Source: Chara braunii
Lineage: Eukaryota; Streptophyta; Charophyceae; Charales; Characeae
Length of the DNA stretch: 21,499 bases
NCBI GenBank assembly: GCA_003427395.1
Contig: BFEA01000085.1
Span: 689,195-710,693 of the forward strand
Direction: 5' to 3'
In this document: positions 10,689-20,046 of the stretch, in pieces
Layout: each line of letters opens with the position of its first letter
How positions within the stretch are numbered: position 1 is the stretch's first letter
Translations under genes and position numbers: made by a program
Notes under the pieces: model-generated
Databases searched by the model: none
Told to the model about the DNA's origin: nothing
The model's input: the letters and a program-made list of their open reading frames with translations, nothing else

Positions 10689-11160
10689 AATCAGTCGTCG
10701 CACAATATTCATACCTTTTTGAGGAGCCCACAGGCGTGGTAGAAAGGGAGGTTGTCCATGCGATAGAGGTTGTCCCAGGTAGTAAGGTACCTAGAGGACG
10801 AATCTATAGGATGTCACCTGCGGAGTTAGATTGGGCTCCGTCGCCAACTCAAGGAGCTCACAGAGAAGGGATGGATTCGGCCTAGTACCTCCCCTTACGA
10901 GGCTCTAGTCCTATTCGTACCGAAGAAGGGAGGTACCTTGAGGATGTGCATTGACTATAGGGGCCTCAATGCCATCACCGTTAAGAATGCGGAGCCCCTA
11001 CCCCGCATCGACGACCTCTTGGATAGAGTGCAGGGATGCCGGTACTTCATAAAGATAGATCTGAAGTTCGGATACCATCAACTTGCCATTAGACCTGAGG
11101 ATCAACACAAAACCGCATTTCAGACCAGGTACGGTATGTAGGAGTTTGTGGTGATGCCCT
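10689..11160 (+). pseudogene. Ty3 element A reverse transcriptase, N-terminal part only
   Basis: Fingers and first palm of a Ty3-type [59 protein letters not shown] (motif A with its catalytic Asp) and QTRYGM, then a stop where the family has Tyr (GLYEF), then EFVVMPF. The sequence then jumps into plastid DNA. The YxDD motif and the RT C-terminus are missing: comparison with element B indicates about 385 bp of RT lost at the insertion site. There is also a frameshift near 10830-10850. Confidence 0.85.
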
Positions 11161-11261
11161 TTGTTACGAATTCACTCCAGTCAGTAGCCCTGCCTTCGAC
11201 ATCCCCCTCCTTAAGTAAGTTAAGGTTAGGGTAACGACTTCGGGCATGGTCAGCTCCCATA

Positions 11262-11293
<32 letters not shown>

Positions 11294-11549
11294 TGGATTC
11301 ACCGCCGTATGGCTGACCGGCGATTACTAGCGATTCCGCCTTGATGCAGGCGAGTTGCAGCCTTCAATCCGAACTGAGACCGGGTTTTTGAGGTTAGCTC
11401 GCCTTCGCAGGGTTGCAACTCTTTGTCCCGGCCATTGTAGCACGTGTGTCGCCCAGGATGTAAGGGGCATGGTGACTTGACGTCATCCTCACCTTCCTCC
11501 GGATTATCACCGGTAGTCTCTCTAGAGTTCCATAATGGCAACTAGAAAC

Positions 11550-11614
<65 letters not shown>

Positions 11615-11666
11615 CCACCTGTATCCGTGTTCCCGAAGGCACTCCCTCTTTTCAGAGGGGCTCACA
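11161..11666 (-). pseudogene. rrn16: Plastid 16S rRNA fragment (3' third), antisense, inserted in element A
   Basis: The reverse complement carries universal 16S segments: GATGTTGGGTTAAGTCCCGC, GAGGATGACGTCAAGTC, GGCGACACACGTGCTACAA, CGGTGAATCCATTCCCGGGC, TTGTACACACCGCCCGTCAC and GACTGGAGTGAATTCGTAAC. CACACTATGGGAGCTGACC and GCCCGAAGTCGTTACC point to a plastid. It covers roughly E. coli positions 1005-1498 and lacks the last ~45 bases. The AAGTCG of the decoding region reads AATTCG, a sign of decay. Frames across it are not proteins. It is a nuclear copy of plastid DNA sitting inside the RT, and cannot be a working rRNA gene. Confidence 0.93.
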
Positions 11667-11717
11667 TTACGATTTGTACAGGCTGGATCAGAAGTTTCTG
11701 CTTTATTAGATAGGATG
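11667..11717 (+). pseudogene. atpB: Plastid atpB fragment joined to the 16S piece
   Basis: These 51 bases translate on the plus strand as LRFVQAGSEVSALLDRM. This matches the plastid-type ATP synthase beta subunit segment RFVQAGSEVSALLGRM. Mitochondrial beta subunits usually have FTQA at the Val-Gln-Ala position. The fragment lies between the 16S piece and the point where element A resumes (about 11723), in the opposite orientation to the rRNA. rrn16 and atpB are not adjacent in known plastid genomes, so two separate fragments were joined. It is short, so the call rests on the 13-residue match. Confidence 0.75.
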
Positions 11718-11722
11718 CTCGA

Positions 11723-13300
11723 CTTGACACCCCTTGGGAATGGACTGAAGAGTGTGAGGCGGCCTTCAGGAAACTGAAGTATGGTCTGACACACTATGAG
11801 GTTCTTAAACTTCCCGATCCTGATAAGCCATTTGTCGTGACCACATACGCTAGCCAATATGGCATAGGCGCGGGCCTTGCGCAAAAGGAGGGGCCCAAGT
11901 TGAGACCTATCGAGTACATGAGTAAAAAGATGCCATCTAAAAAACTAGCAAAGTCCACGTATGAGCGTGAGCTCTATGGCCTATATAGAGCGCTGGTCCA
12001 CTGGAGACATTATCTCCTCGACAGATTCTTCTATGTGAGATCTGACCATGAGACCTTGCGCTGGATAAAGACACAGCCTGTGCTCTTCGACGCACTCAAG
12101 CGGTGGATTCAAGTGATAGACATGTATGACTATCAACTCGATCCAATCAAGGGCGAGTACAACAAAGTGGCTGATGCACTATCTCGTCGGGCAGATTATC
12201 TGGGCGCGTTGGTTACAAAATTTGGCATATCTAACGATCTCACTCGATCATTGGTGGAAGCCTATCAGCAAGATTCAGTTATGTTTGAGATCATCCGTAG
12301 ATTCCAAGCAAAGGATAAAAAGACTTCGGACAAATTTGCGATGGTAGATGGCTTGCTGTCTCTTGAGAAGGCAGGGAATAAAAGGTTGTGTGTCCCAAAT
12401 AGTGAGTCGTTGCGTAGTTTATTTTCTCACAATGCAAGTGGACATTTCGGATATAAAAAGACTTCAGCTAACCTAGTGCAGAAATTCTGGTGGCCTACTA
12501 TGATGCAAGATGCAAAGAAGTATGTTGAAACATGCCAACTTTGTCAAAGGGACAAACCCCGGACTCAGACTCCGCTTGGGCTCCTCAAGCCCTTGCCGAT
12601 TCCTGAAGGCCGTGTTCAGAGCGTGTCCATGGATTTCATGCATACACTTGTGACCAGGAAATCTGGAAAAAGATACATCTTCGTAATAGTAGACCGTTTC
12701 TCTAAATATGTGAGACTTGTCGCCATGCCAGAAACTGCGAAAACTGACTTTATCATCAAGCTATTTTTAGACAATTGGGTATGCGATTTTGGACTTCCCA
12801 CATCTATAGTAAGTGATAGGGACATACGGTTTACTAGTGAACTGTGGCAATCCACTGCTGAACAGATGGACACCAAACTCCAAATGACTTCAGGTAACCA
12901 CCCTGAGTCAAATGGCCAAGCCGAACAGATGAAGCGGGTAGTACAGCACCTACTTCGGCATTATATCAAGCCAAGTCATGATGACTGGGACGAGAAGTTA
13001 CCTCTCGTCTCCAGCCTGTACAATAACGCTGTGCACAGTAGTATGGGTATGACTCCCAACCAGCTACATCTTGGTTGGAAGCACAGAAGTGCTCTTGACT
13101 TTTTGCTACCAGAAAGGCAACACACTGCAGCACCTGGCAACATAGAGTTTGCTGTAAAGTACGAACAGATGCTGCAACAGGCTATTGAACATATCAGAAA
13201 GGCTCAGGATGCTATGATCGCATCTGAGAATAGACATAGACGGCCCTCTAACTTTCAGGTAGGTGAGAGAGTCTGGGTAAAATCATCTGAACTTGGTTAG
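11723..13300 (+). pseudogene. Ty3 element A RNase H and integrase, long open frame
   Basis: The frame is open from the plastid junction to TAG at 13298-13300. Its first in-frame GTG is at 11837, but the real domain begins earlier (LDTPWE, EECEAAFRKLKYG). RNase H follows: the first catalytic Asp of TDAS is Tyr here (TYAS, 11846-11848), while STYEREL, RSDH and VADALSRR are kept. The integrase has an HNASGH and CQLC zinc region, then a complete D,D35E triad: Asp at 12632-12634, Asp at 12815-12817 and Glu at 12923-12925, with 35 residues between the last two. SLYNNAVHSSMGMTPNQL and FQVGERVWVKSSELG follow. It lacks its upstream Gag-Pol context, so it is a fragment. The integrase part alone still looks intact. 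Confidence 0.9.
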
Positions 13301-13648
13301 GAGATGTGGATCTCACGGAAGTTGATGCCACAATACTTTGGGCCCTGGGAGATCTTGGACATTGTAGGGGATCAACCAGATGGGCCATCATACGTATTTC
13401 ACATTCCTCCCCACTTACGTATGTACGCTGTTTTCCATGCCTCTAAGTTGGCACCCTTCACTGCTACAGAGCAGTTCCCTTCAAGAAGATCAATGCTGCC
13501 TACAACCATGGATGGCGAGGTGGACATCGACCAGATCGTGGAGCATCGAGTAATGCCTGTTCCTCGACCATCAGGCAGATGGCGCCCTCCTAAACCAAGA
13601 ATGCAGTATCGTGTGAGCTTCAGACATCATCTCGATTGCAGGCTATGA
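13301..13648 (+). pseudogene. Ty3 element A integrase C-terminus and chromodomain-like tail
   Basis: This continues in the same frame after the TAG at 13298-13300. It reads ISRKLMPQYFGPWEI, then HLRMYAVFHASKLAPF, then a tail with EVDIDQIVEHRVM, RPPKPRMQYRVSFRHH and an early stop. The position and the spacing of the hydrophobic and aromatic residues resemble the chromodomain that chromoviruses use to target chromatin. The end of that domain (a Trp-Tyr helix in relatives, from memory) is cut off. One stop separates it from the integrase frame, consistent with a Gln or similar codon turned into TAG. Confidence 0.75.
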
Positions 13649-13708
13649 AAGAGAACTGAAAGGGAAGATGCCTGCTGAATAAGAAACTTCTCAGAGGACT
13701 AACGAAGT

Positions 13709-13719
13709 AAAGGAGGGAA
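13709..13719 (+). promoter_or_regulatory. Polypurine tract of element A
   Basis: AAAGGAGGGAA lies directly before the TG that opens the LTR at 13720. In LTR retrotransposons this tract primes plus-strand DNA synthesis, and its position against the LTR fixes the LTR start. Confidence 0.85.
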
Positions 13720-15588
13720 TGCGAGGATCTGCGTCCTCGGCAGGCTTAAGGGGCGCCGGTTACAGTGGTGCCCGAACTAAGTGAAGGCGGGCCTAACATT
13801 TCACAAGAGGCCTTTGACTGTCAGTTTCATATTTGGGGTACAGGCAATTGCGAGGCGCCAGTTGGTTGAGCGAAACACAAGCAGAGCAAAAAAGACATTT
13901 CCACGACCTACCGGGCCTTTCCAAAGAATGCAGGCCCTGGGCGTGAATCACAGCCTCATACACTGACAGTTGGGAGGCCCAACCAAACGAGGCCCAGTAG
14001 CTGCAGGGCAAGGGCAACATCCTAGGGCCTTCCGAAAGCTTTTGGGCCCAGGCCAGTGCAGCCAGGCTGCGCGAGCAAGCCAGTTCTTTCCATAAAGGAA
14101 AGAGCTCTCCCCTGGCAGCCTCATTAAGGCACTCGCATGCTAGCGGCAGCGCTGCTGGAGCAGTGGCTCGTGGGCTGCTGCTGGCGCTGAGTGGCGAGGT
14201 GCAACATGTGCGGTCGTGCAGGGAAGTAGGGCGCTGCTGAGGGCAGCGCCATAGCCCAGCCACCATAGCTGGTGGGCTTGGACTACAATGAGGTGCAGAG
14301 GTGGTCTTCGGGTGTGAGGGAGGACATGCGTGGGTGTTAAGTCAGGGAAGGGCGAAGGATGATGATGATGATGATGTGAGGGCACTGTATTGGCGATGGT
14401 CAGCATTTGGGCGACATCTTCAGGTACTTCGGGTTGCCGCTGATGTCAACAGTTGCGGTGTATTATTGGTGCAATGCTGCTCCATGGACTTAATGTGACT
14501 ATCTGGCTTTCAATGTGATGGTGTAATCTGGATTTTGTCATCTTGCTGTTGCTTATTCTCCTTGCAGATGATAAGTTATACCATTAACGACACCCTGCTT
14601 CTGCTTTCCCTTATAACTCTGCATTGGGAGTTAGCGGAAGTGGGTTTCCCAAGTGTTGAAATCTTTTCTGCCTATCGTAAGTTCACTGCAAGGGCGGAGG
14701 GTGGGTATGGGAAGTGGGTTTCCCAAGTGTTGAAATATTTTTTGCATATCATAAGTTCATTGCAAGGGCGGGAGGGCGGGTGTCATTGGGGCTCATCAGT
14801 ATGCTTGAAAAATGCTACAGGACCTGGGTCCAAGTCGGCCAGCAGGCCGAGGGGCCTAGGAGGCTACAAATGGAACCCCCTGGTTGAAGTGAAGAGGCAT
14901 TGAACCAGTAACATGCGGAACTCCAGCAGGCTACTGTGAAAATCTTGCTGAGTAATCTAAAGTTTTTTCGAATTGAATTTTATTTTTGTTTTTCTTATTG
15001 TGCATGAAGGCCGAGCCAGGTAACACGTTTAGCATGTTACACCGCCCGGGCCTGAGGTTTTTCAGACTCAGCAAGTTAGGCCGGAATTCACCACAGTAAG
15101 TGGAGAGTGAGGTAGAACTAGATATAAGGAAGAAGGTGGCTGTCTTCATAGAAGACCGAGTGGCATGAGGAGGTGGTTTGTGGCAGAGCAGTTTTGTGCT
15201 TAACAATGGTATGGTTACGCTACATATTAAACCTCGAACTACATTGTTTATCTAGTTTTCATCTCTCACTTTATATAGTTTTGGTTGAGGGGATTTTCAG
15301 AATCGTTGTGTTTGAGGAGACTGTTCTGCTGTGGGCTGCGACGTTAAATAATTCCTAAGGACCTTGGGGGCTGTCCTTAAAATGCTTCTTGATCAGCCAG
15401 ATCAATCGGAAGTAAGGCTTGTTGCATGCGAGGACAAACAAGGTGCAGGGCTGGCAGGCTTAGTATAGCCTTGGGGCGCAGGGGTGGGCCGGATTGCACA
15501 CCTTCAGACACGCTGCTCAAACAGATGCTCAGGACGTCGACAAAAGAGACCACTCAAGAAGGATACAGGGGGAGGGGAGATTCTAGCA
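13720..15588 (+). mobile_element. LTR shared between elements A and B
   Basis: It begins TGCGAGGATCTGCG right after the polypurine tract. It ends near CA at 15587-15588, just after GGGGGAGGGGAGATTCTAG, with the leader of element B starting soon after (aligned from 15645). Length about 1.87 kb. The first ~850 bp and the last ~280 bp match the minus-oriented LTR at 3413-5300; the middle (about 14568-15290) does not. A TATA-like TTATATAG lies at about 15271. The first 20 bases contain a small hairpin (CGAGGA and TCCTCG arms). The middle includes GAACCAGTAACATGC-type sequence resembling a reversed tRNA T-arm. The 3' limit could be up to 50 bases further on. Confidence 0.8.
14637..14784. repeat. 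74 bp tandem duplication inside the LTR
   Basis: Two units (14637-14710 and 14711-14784) both open GAAGTGGGTTTCCCAAGTGT and contain ATAAGTTCATTGCAAGGGCG or a close variant. They lie in the LTR middle that has no counterpart in the minus-oriented copy. Scattered differences show it is not very recent. Confidence 0.9.
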
Positions 15589-15928
15589 ACTATTTGCCGT
15601 GGAATTAGTTAGACATATTACCGTCCAGCATGCATCTCCACAGGTAATTTATTTTTATTTTTGATTATTCAGTTGTACGGACATGGTTACAACTGTATAG
15701 AAAAGTGCAGATAGGATAGATCATTCCTTGCTACATTGCATTCTGTTTTAGAGTAATCTAAAAATAGAAATAGAGTTACCTTCAAGACCTGGTATTGATT
15801 GCTGGTTACCACTTGTCTGCTTTTCTCCATGCTGATCGAATTTTGTTGATTATTATTACTCGGTTGGGTGTCATGTTGAGGTAGGATTCGGTGTGGATTC
15901 TAGTTTAGATCACACACCAGTATAGCTC
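15589..15928 (+). mobile_element. Element B 5' leader
   Basis: This is the non-coding leader between the LTR and gag of element B. From 15645 it aligns with the element A leader (7743-8028), ending with the shared GGTGTGGATTCTAGTTTAGA and the gag ATG at 15929. The first ~57 bases should hold the tRNA primer-binding site. I see no match to the usual initiator-Met type, and a GTGGAATTAG stretch at about 15598-15607 is only a weak candidate. Confidence 0.6.
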
Positions 15929-17935
15929 ATGAGTGAAGCTGTTTGTAGTGAGGAGGAGGAACAGTTAGTGGAAAACCTTAGAGTTACTCGCATAACTGCT
16001 CTCAGTCGTCCGATCATTGTCCAAGACTTAGGTCCTGGAGAGGAAAGGAGGCTGCAGAGGGAAGCTAGGGAGAGGGTGGCATTGCAAAGGGCTAGGGCAG
16101 CAGCAACCAACGCAGAAAGGGTACTAGCAGTTGTAGAGGCTAGCACTTGGGCCAGCGCAGAGGCAGCAATGGCTAACGCCTCTACCATGTCACAGACCTT
16201 ATCTCAGGCCACTTCGTCAGGAGTCGTCAGGTGTATCTCAGGGTCTTGTTAGTCAGTCTGTTGGTTTCCAAGTTAGCTAACAACCTCCACTCACGCAAGA
16301 GGATTACGAGATTTCAAGCGGAAGCTTTTCATGATGAGTTGCAACAACAATTGAGGGAAGCAGCAGAGAGAAGAGAAAGGGCAATAATAAGAAAAGCTAG
16401 TCAATTTGTTGGTTTGCAAGTCAGCCAATAGTCTCCACTCACGCCAAGGGATTATGAGATTTCGAGCGGAAGCTCTTCATGATGAGTTGCAACAGCAGTT
16501 GAGGGAAGCAACAGAGAGAAGAGAAAGGGCAATAATAAGAGAAGCTAGACAATGGACTAGGAGGCAGGAGTTAGGAGGACTAGAAGCACTAGATGAGTCG
16601 ACACTGGAGCCTGCTATGCAGTTGCTGCAACACTCGCTTCTTTGCGTGGCAAAAATGTAGGATGTTCAGGAGGAGGTGTCGGCTGAGCTAGTGGCTGGCC
16701 AAAATCGAATTCTGGCTGCACTGCAGGCCCCTCGTTCAATGATGAGGCAACCTCGGTATTCTGTAGCTCCCCCTTTGGTTGCGGGTTCCTCAGTGACGCC
16801 TTCGCGGGTAGGGCCCTTTTTTTTCCCTATGTTTGGCATGCCTCTTTCAGGCGGTTTAGCAGCAGTTACTGGTCCGGTTCTTAGAACTTCTCCCGCACCA
16901 TCAAGGACGGTGGCGGCTAAAGCCCCATCGTCAGGGCCGACTCAGGTTTGCATGCAACAATTTGTTCCATTGGTAATGCAACCAATGCAGCAAGCACCTG
17001 GGCCAATCCAACTCATGCACTGGATGCCCAAAATCCCCTTGCCGAGTCCTAAACCCTTCTCTGGCGACAAGAAAACGGAAGAGGACCTGGACACTTGGGT
17101 GAGGACTGTGCCTACCTATGTGAGACACAAGTTCATAAGGCCAGCGCAAACAGTTATAGCGAGATGGTTGAATGGTCTAGTTCAGCAACAGGGCTATGGT
17201 CAGAACTTCGATGCCTGGGCCTAGGCCCATACATTGGAGGATTTTGTACGGACTGTGTACAATAGGTGGCCACCGATGGTATCGGTCAGTGCGGGAAGTC
17301 ACAGACGTTGTAGAATGTCTGATCGTAGTGCCTGGTGTGCGCTACGACCCTCAAGTACTCCTCTCAGCTTATCTGCGATGTCTGCCCACAAACGTAAAAA
17401 ACAAGTTGGTGGATGAGGCGAACGTCGATGTACACAACTTCTCTACATTCAGCAAGAAAGCCTTAGATATAGAGGCTAAGCTTGGGACCGCTCATTAGGG
17501 AGTAGGAGATGGTAGGAAGCTTCCCTAGGATTGGAGGAAGAAGGGCAATCACATGTTGGTCGACCAAGATGGTCAAACAACTGAGATTGACGACTTCCCT
17601 GACGATGGGGAAGACACAGAGCAGTATGGGGCTGGCGAGACTTTGGACGGGGGAGTCGGTCGTAGCACCCATCAAAGAAAAGGCTTGGGGGACCGGGAAG
17701 CAGAAGGTAGGCCAGTCCAAGGGTCAAGGCGACCAAGGAACACCCGCATGGGTAAAACTTGGTTTAGACTACGAGGTATGGAGGGACCGAGTTGCCAGGG
17801 GTACTTGTCCGAACTGTGGCAATTATGGCCATACGTGCAAAACTTGTCGAGGCAAGAAAGTCACAACGAAGGTAGCCTCTCCTACGGTGGTGGGCTTATC
17901 TTCAAACTATGGTGGTGCTTCTGCGTGGCCAAGGC
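15929..17935 (+). pseudogene. Ty3 element B gag, broken
   Basis: It starts at 15929 (MSEAVCSEEEE). The first 108 codons are a helical, Ala/Arg/Glu-rich region (EERRLQREARERVALQRARA) ending at a stop at 16250-16252. A 148 bp tandem duplication follows (16249-16544). Then come QEEVSAELVAGQNRILAALQ, a Pro/Val-rich linker, capsid-like EDLDTWVRTVPTYVRH and QQGYGQNFDAWA to TAG at 17222-17224. About 50 bp are deleted near 17270-17290 relative to A. The frame ends at TAG 17496-17498 (KALDIEAKLGTAH). A zinc knuckle, CX2CX4HX4C (17806-17847, CPNCGNYGHTCKTC), is in another frame. About 95 bp that A has after the knuckle are missing near 17925. Confidence 0.85.
16249..16544. repeat. 148 bp tandem duplication in element B gag
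   Basis: Units 16249-16396 and 16397-16544 share TTGGTTT(C/G)CAAGT, CTCCACTCACGC and GAGTTGCAACA. Element A has this segment once (about 8350-8500), so the duplication arose in B after the two split. Because 148 is not a multiple of three, it breaks gag. Scattered differences between units show moderate age. Confidence 0.9.
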
Positions 17936-18455
17936 TATTGACCTAGTTATCGCCCCGCATACACATATAGACCCACCGATGCTCTGTTCGAGAGATGTGT
18001 CCGAATCCTTGAAAGAGTTACAAACTAAGTGGTCAGGGAAGGACCCGAGAGACTCTTGGGCGATGATCAGCAAAGGTCCTAGGGGTGAACATTTCGTGGT
18101 AGAAGTTGATGTAGGTGGCCGCAAAGTGGGCGCCCTTGCAGACATTGGCTCTATATGGAACTTCATCATGCGTGCTTGTGTAGACAGAGTGCGCTTAGGG
18201 GACCAAGTGCAGCGGCTGAGAAGATTTGTAGCATCTACGCTAGCCAACAACCACAATATGGTTGTCCAAGACTATGTCAAGGACGTAGTCTGCACCTTCT
18301 CCCATGGAGGAGGGGAACTGAGGCACAAAATCTCATTCCTTGTTAGTGACGAGTTGCCATTCGATATGCTTCTAGGCATGTACTACCTCAAGGTTGCTCA
18401 ACCTCAATTTGATTGGGATAGGAAGGTGATGATCCACAAGTTGCCTAATGGATGA
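17936..18455 (+). pseudogene. Ty3 element B aspartic protease region
   Basis: It is the counterpart of 10013-10688 in element A. The active-site region reads ALADIGSIWNF: the catalytic Asp is kept (18141-18143) but the usual Thr of DTG is Ile, which is likely to be inactivating. Downstream are GGRKVGA (before the site) and LVSDELPFDMLLGMYYL, then LPNG followed by TGA at 18453-18455, where element A reads on. The frame is open from 17553 to this stop, but only because it changes meaning at the gag deletion near 17925. Confidence 0.8.
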
Positions 18456-18587
18456 ACCGTTAGAATGCATAAGTTTAAAGTTAGCAGTCTAGTGGAGAAC
18501 TATGGCTGCATGTGTGCATCTTCTTTCTATAACTCCTATAAACAAAATTGCAAGGAGGGCATGTACCTAGTCTTTGTCTCTGATAAA

Positions 18588-19327
18588 TGGGAGGCTGTAA
18601 AATCACCCCCAGAGATAGAAGCAGTCATTCCTCAATTTCCAAACTTTTTCGAGGAGCCCAGTGGTGTGTTAGAGAGGGAGGTTATCCATGGGATAGAAGT
18701 CCCTGGTAGATAAGTACCTAGAGAACAGATCTACAGGATGTCTCTTGCAAAGTTAGATGAGCTCCGCTGCCAACTTCGAAAAGCTCACAGAGAAGGGATG
18801 GATTCGGCCTAGTACCTCCCCTTATGGTGCACCTGTCTTATTCATTCCTAAGAAAGGGGGTACCTTAAGGATGTGCATTGACTATAGGGGCCTCAATGCT
18901 ATCACCGTTAAGAACGTGGAACGCCTACCTCGCATCGACGACCTCTTGGATAGAGTGCAAGGATGCTGGGAGGCTGTAAAATCACCCTCAGAGATAGAAG
19001 CAATCATTCCTCAATTTCCAAACTTTTTTTAGGAGCCCAGTGGTGTGGTAAAGAGGGAGGTTATCCATGGGATAGAAGTTGTCCCCGGTAGCTAAGTACC
19101 TAGAGAACATATCTATAGGATGATTCCTGCAGAGTTATCCGCCGCCAACTCAAAAAGCTCACAGAGAAGGGATGGATTCGGCCTAGTACCTCCCCTTATG
19201 GTGCACCGGTAAGAAAGGGGGTACGTTAAGGATGTGCATTGATTATAGGGGCCTCAATGCCATCACCATTAAGAACGCGGAACGCCTACCTCGCATTGAC
19301 GACCTCTTGGATAGAGTGCAGGGATGC
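18588..19327. repeat. 379/361 bp tandem duplication in element B RT
   Basis: Unit one is 18588-18966 and unit two 18967-19327. Both open TGGGAGGCTGTAAAATCACC and close GATAGAGTGCA(A/G)GGATGC. Unit two has lost about 13 bases (near 19206) and about 7 bases (near 19137), and gained 3, relative to unit one. The duplicated block spans the protease-RT linker and the first RT motifs. Element A has it once (about 10660-11040). Confidence 0.92.
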
Positions 19328-19631
19328 TAGTACTGCACAAAGATAGATCCGAAGCTCGGATACCATCAAATTGCCATTGGACCTGAGGACCAGCACAAAA
19401 CCACATTCCAGACGAGGTACGGTCTGTACGAGTTTGTGTATGCAATGCTCCTGGGACATTCCAACACGCAATGAACCGGATCTTTCACGAGTACTTATCT
19501 TCGTGTACCTCTACGATATTCTCATCTTTAGTAAGACTGTAGAGGAGCACGTTGAGCAATAGAAAACAGTGCTAGGTCTCCTAAGACAGCACCAGTACAA
19601 GGTTAACTTGGAAAAATGTGAATTTGGTCGC

Positions 19632-20046
19632 ACCAAGATCTTGTATCTGGGTCATGAAATTTCCACGAACGGTTTGAGGTCGGAGATGCTTAGGTGGCTA
19701 GCATAGGTGATTGGCCCAGACCTCAGTCTGTGACTGAGGTGAGGTTATTCTTGGGGATGACAGGCTATTATAGACCATTTGTAAAAAAATACAGCACTAT
19801 AGCCTCCCCATTAATTGACCTCACACGCCTTGACACCCGACCAAGATCTTGTATCTGGGTCATGAAATTTCCACGAACGGTTTGAGGTCGGAGATGCTAA
19901 GGTGGCTAGCATAGGTGATTGGCCCAGACCTCAGTCTGTGACTGAGGTGAGGTTATTCTTGGGGATGATAGGCTGTTATAGACCATTTGTAAAAAAATAC
20001 AGCACTATAGCCTCCCCATTGATTGACCTCACACGCCTTGACACCC
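19632..20046. repeat. 208 bp tandem duplication in element B RT
   Basis: Units 19632-19839 and 19840-20046 share ACCAAGATCTTGTATCTGGG at the start and CGCCTTGACACCC at the end. I count about four or five substitutions in 207 bases, so it is younger than the 379/361 bp duplication. The copy difference T/A at 19691 makes a stop in the first unit only. Confidence 0.95.

Larger units (their letters stand above)
18456..20046 (+). pseudogene. Ty3 element B reverse transcriptase, scrambled by two tandem duplications
   Basis: RT motifs are present in order but in several frames: [47 protein letters not shown] (18757-18966), then a repeat of the same block, then IDPKLGYHQIAI-like motif A, DQHKTTFQTRYGLYEFV, and FHEYL. 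The active-site box reads YLYD (19506-19517) in place of the YLDD seen in relatives, so one catalytic Asp is lost. About 20 bp around the VVMPFGLTN region are deleted near 19440. A thumb segment (GHEISTNGLRSE, SIGDWPRPQSVTEVRLFLGM, GYYRPFVKKYSTIASPL) occurs twice; the first copy has a TAG at 19691-19693 where the second has AAG. Not functional. Confidence 0.85.

Noticed and set aside
11161-11666. Bacterial contamination as the source of the 16S sequence
   Set aside because: It sits inside a retrotransposon with element sequence on both sides, has plastid-type signature segments and is joined to a plastid-type atpB piece.
11120-11884. Three minus-strand open frames of 60-103 codons
   Set aside because: They are translations of the 16S rRNA and atpB fragments and their edges, not genes.
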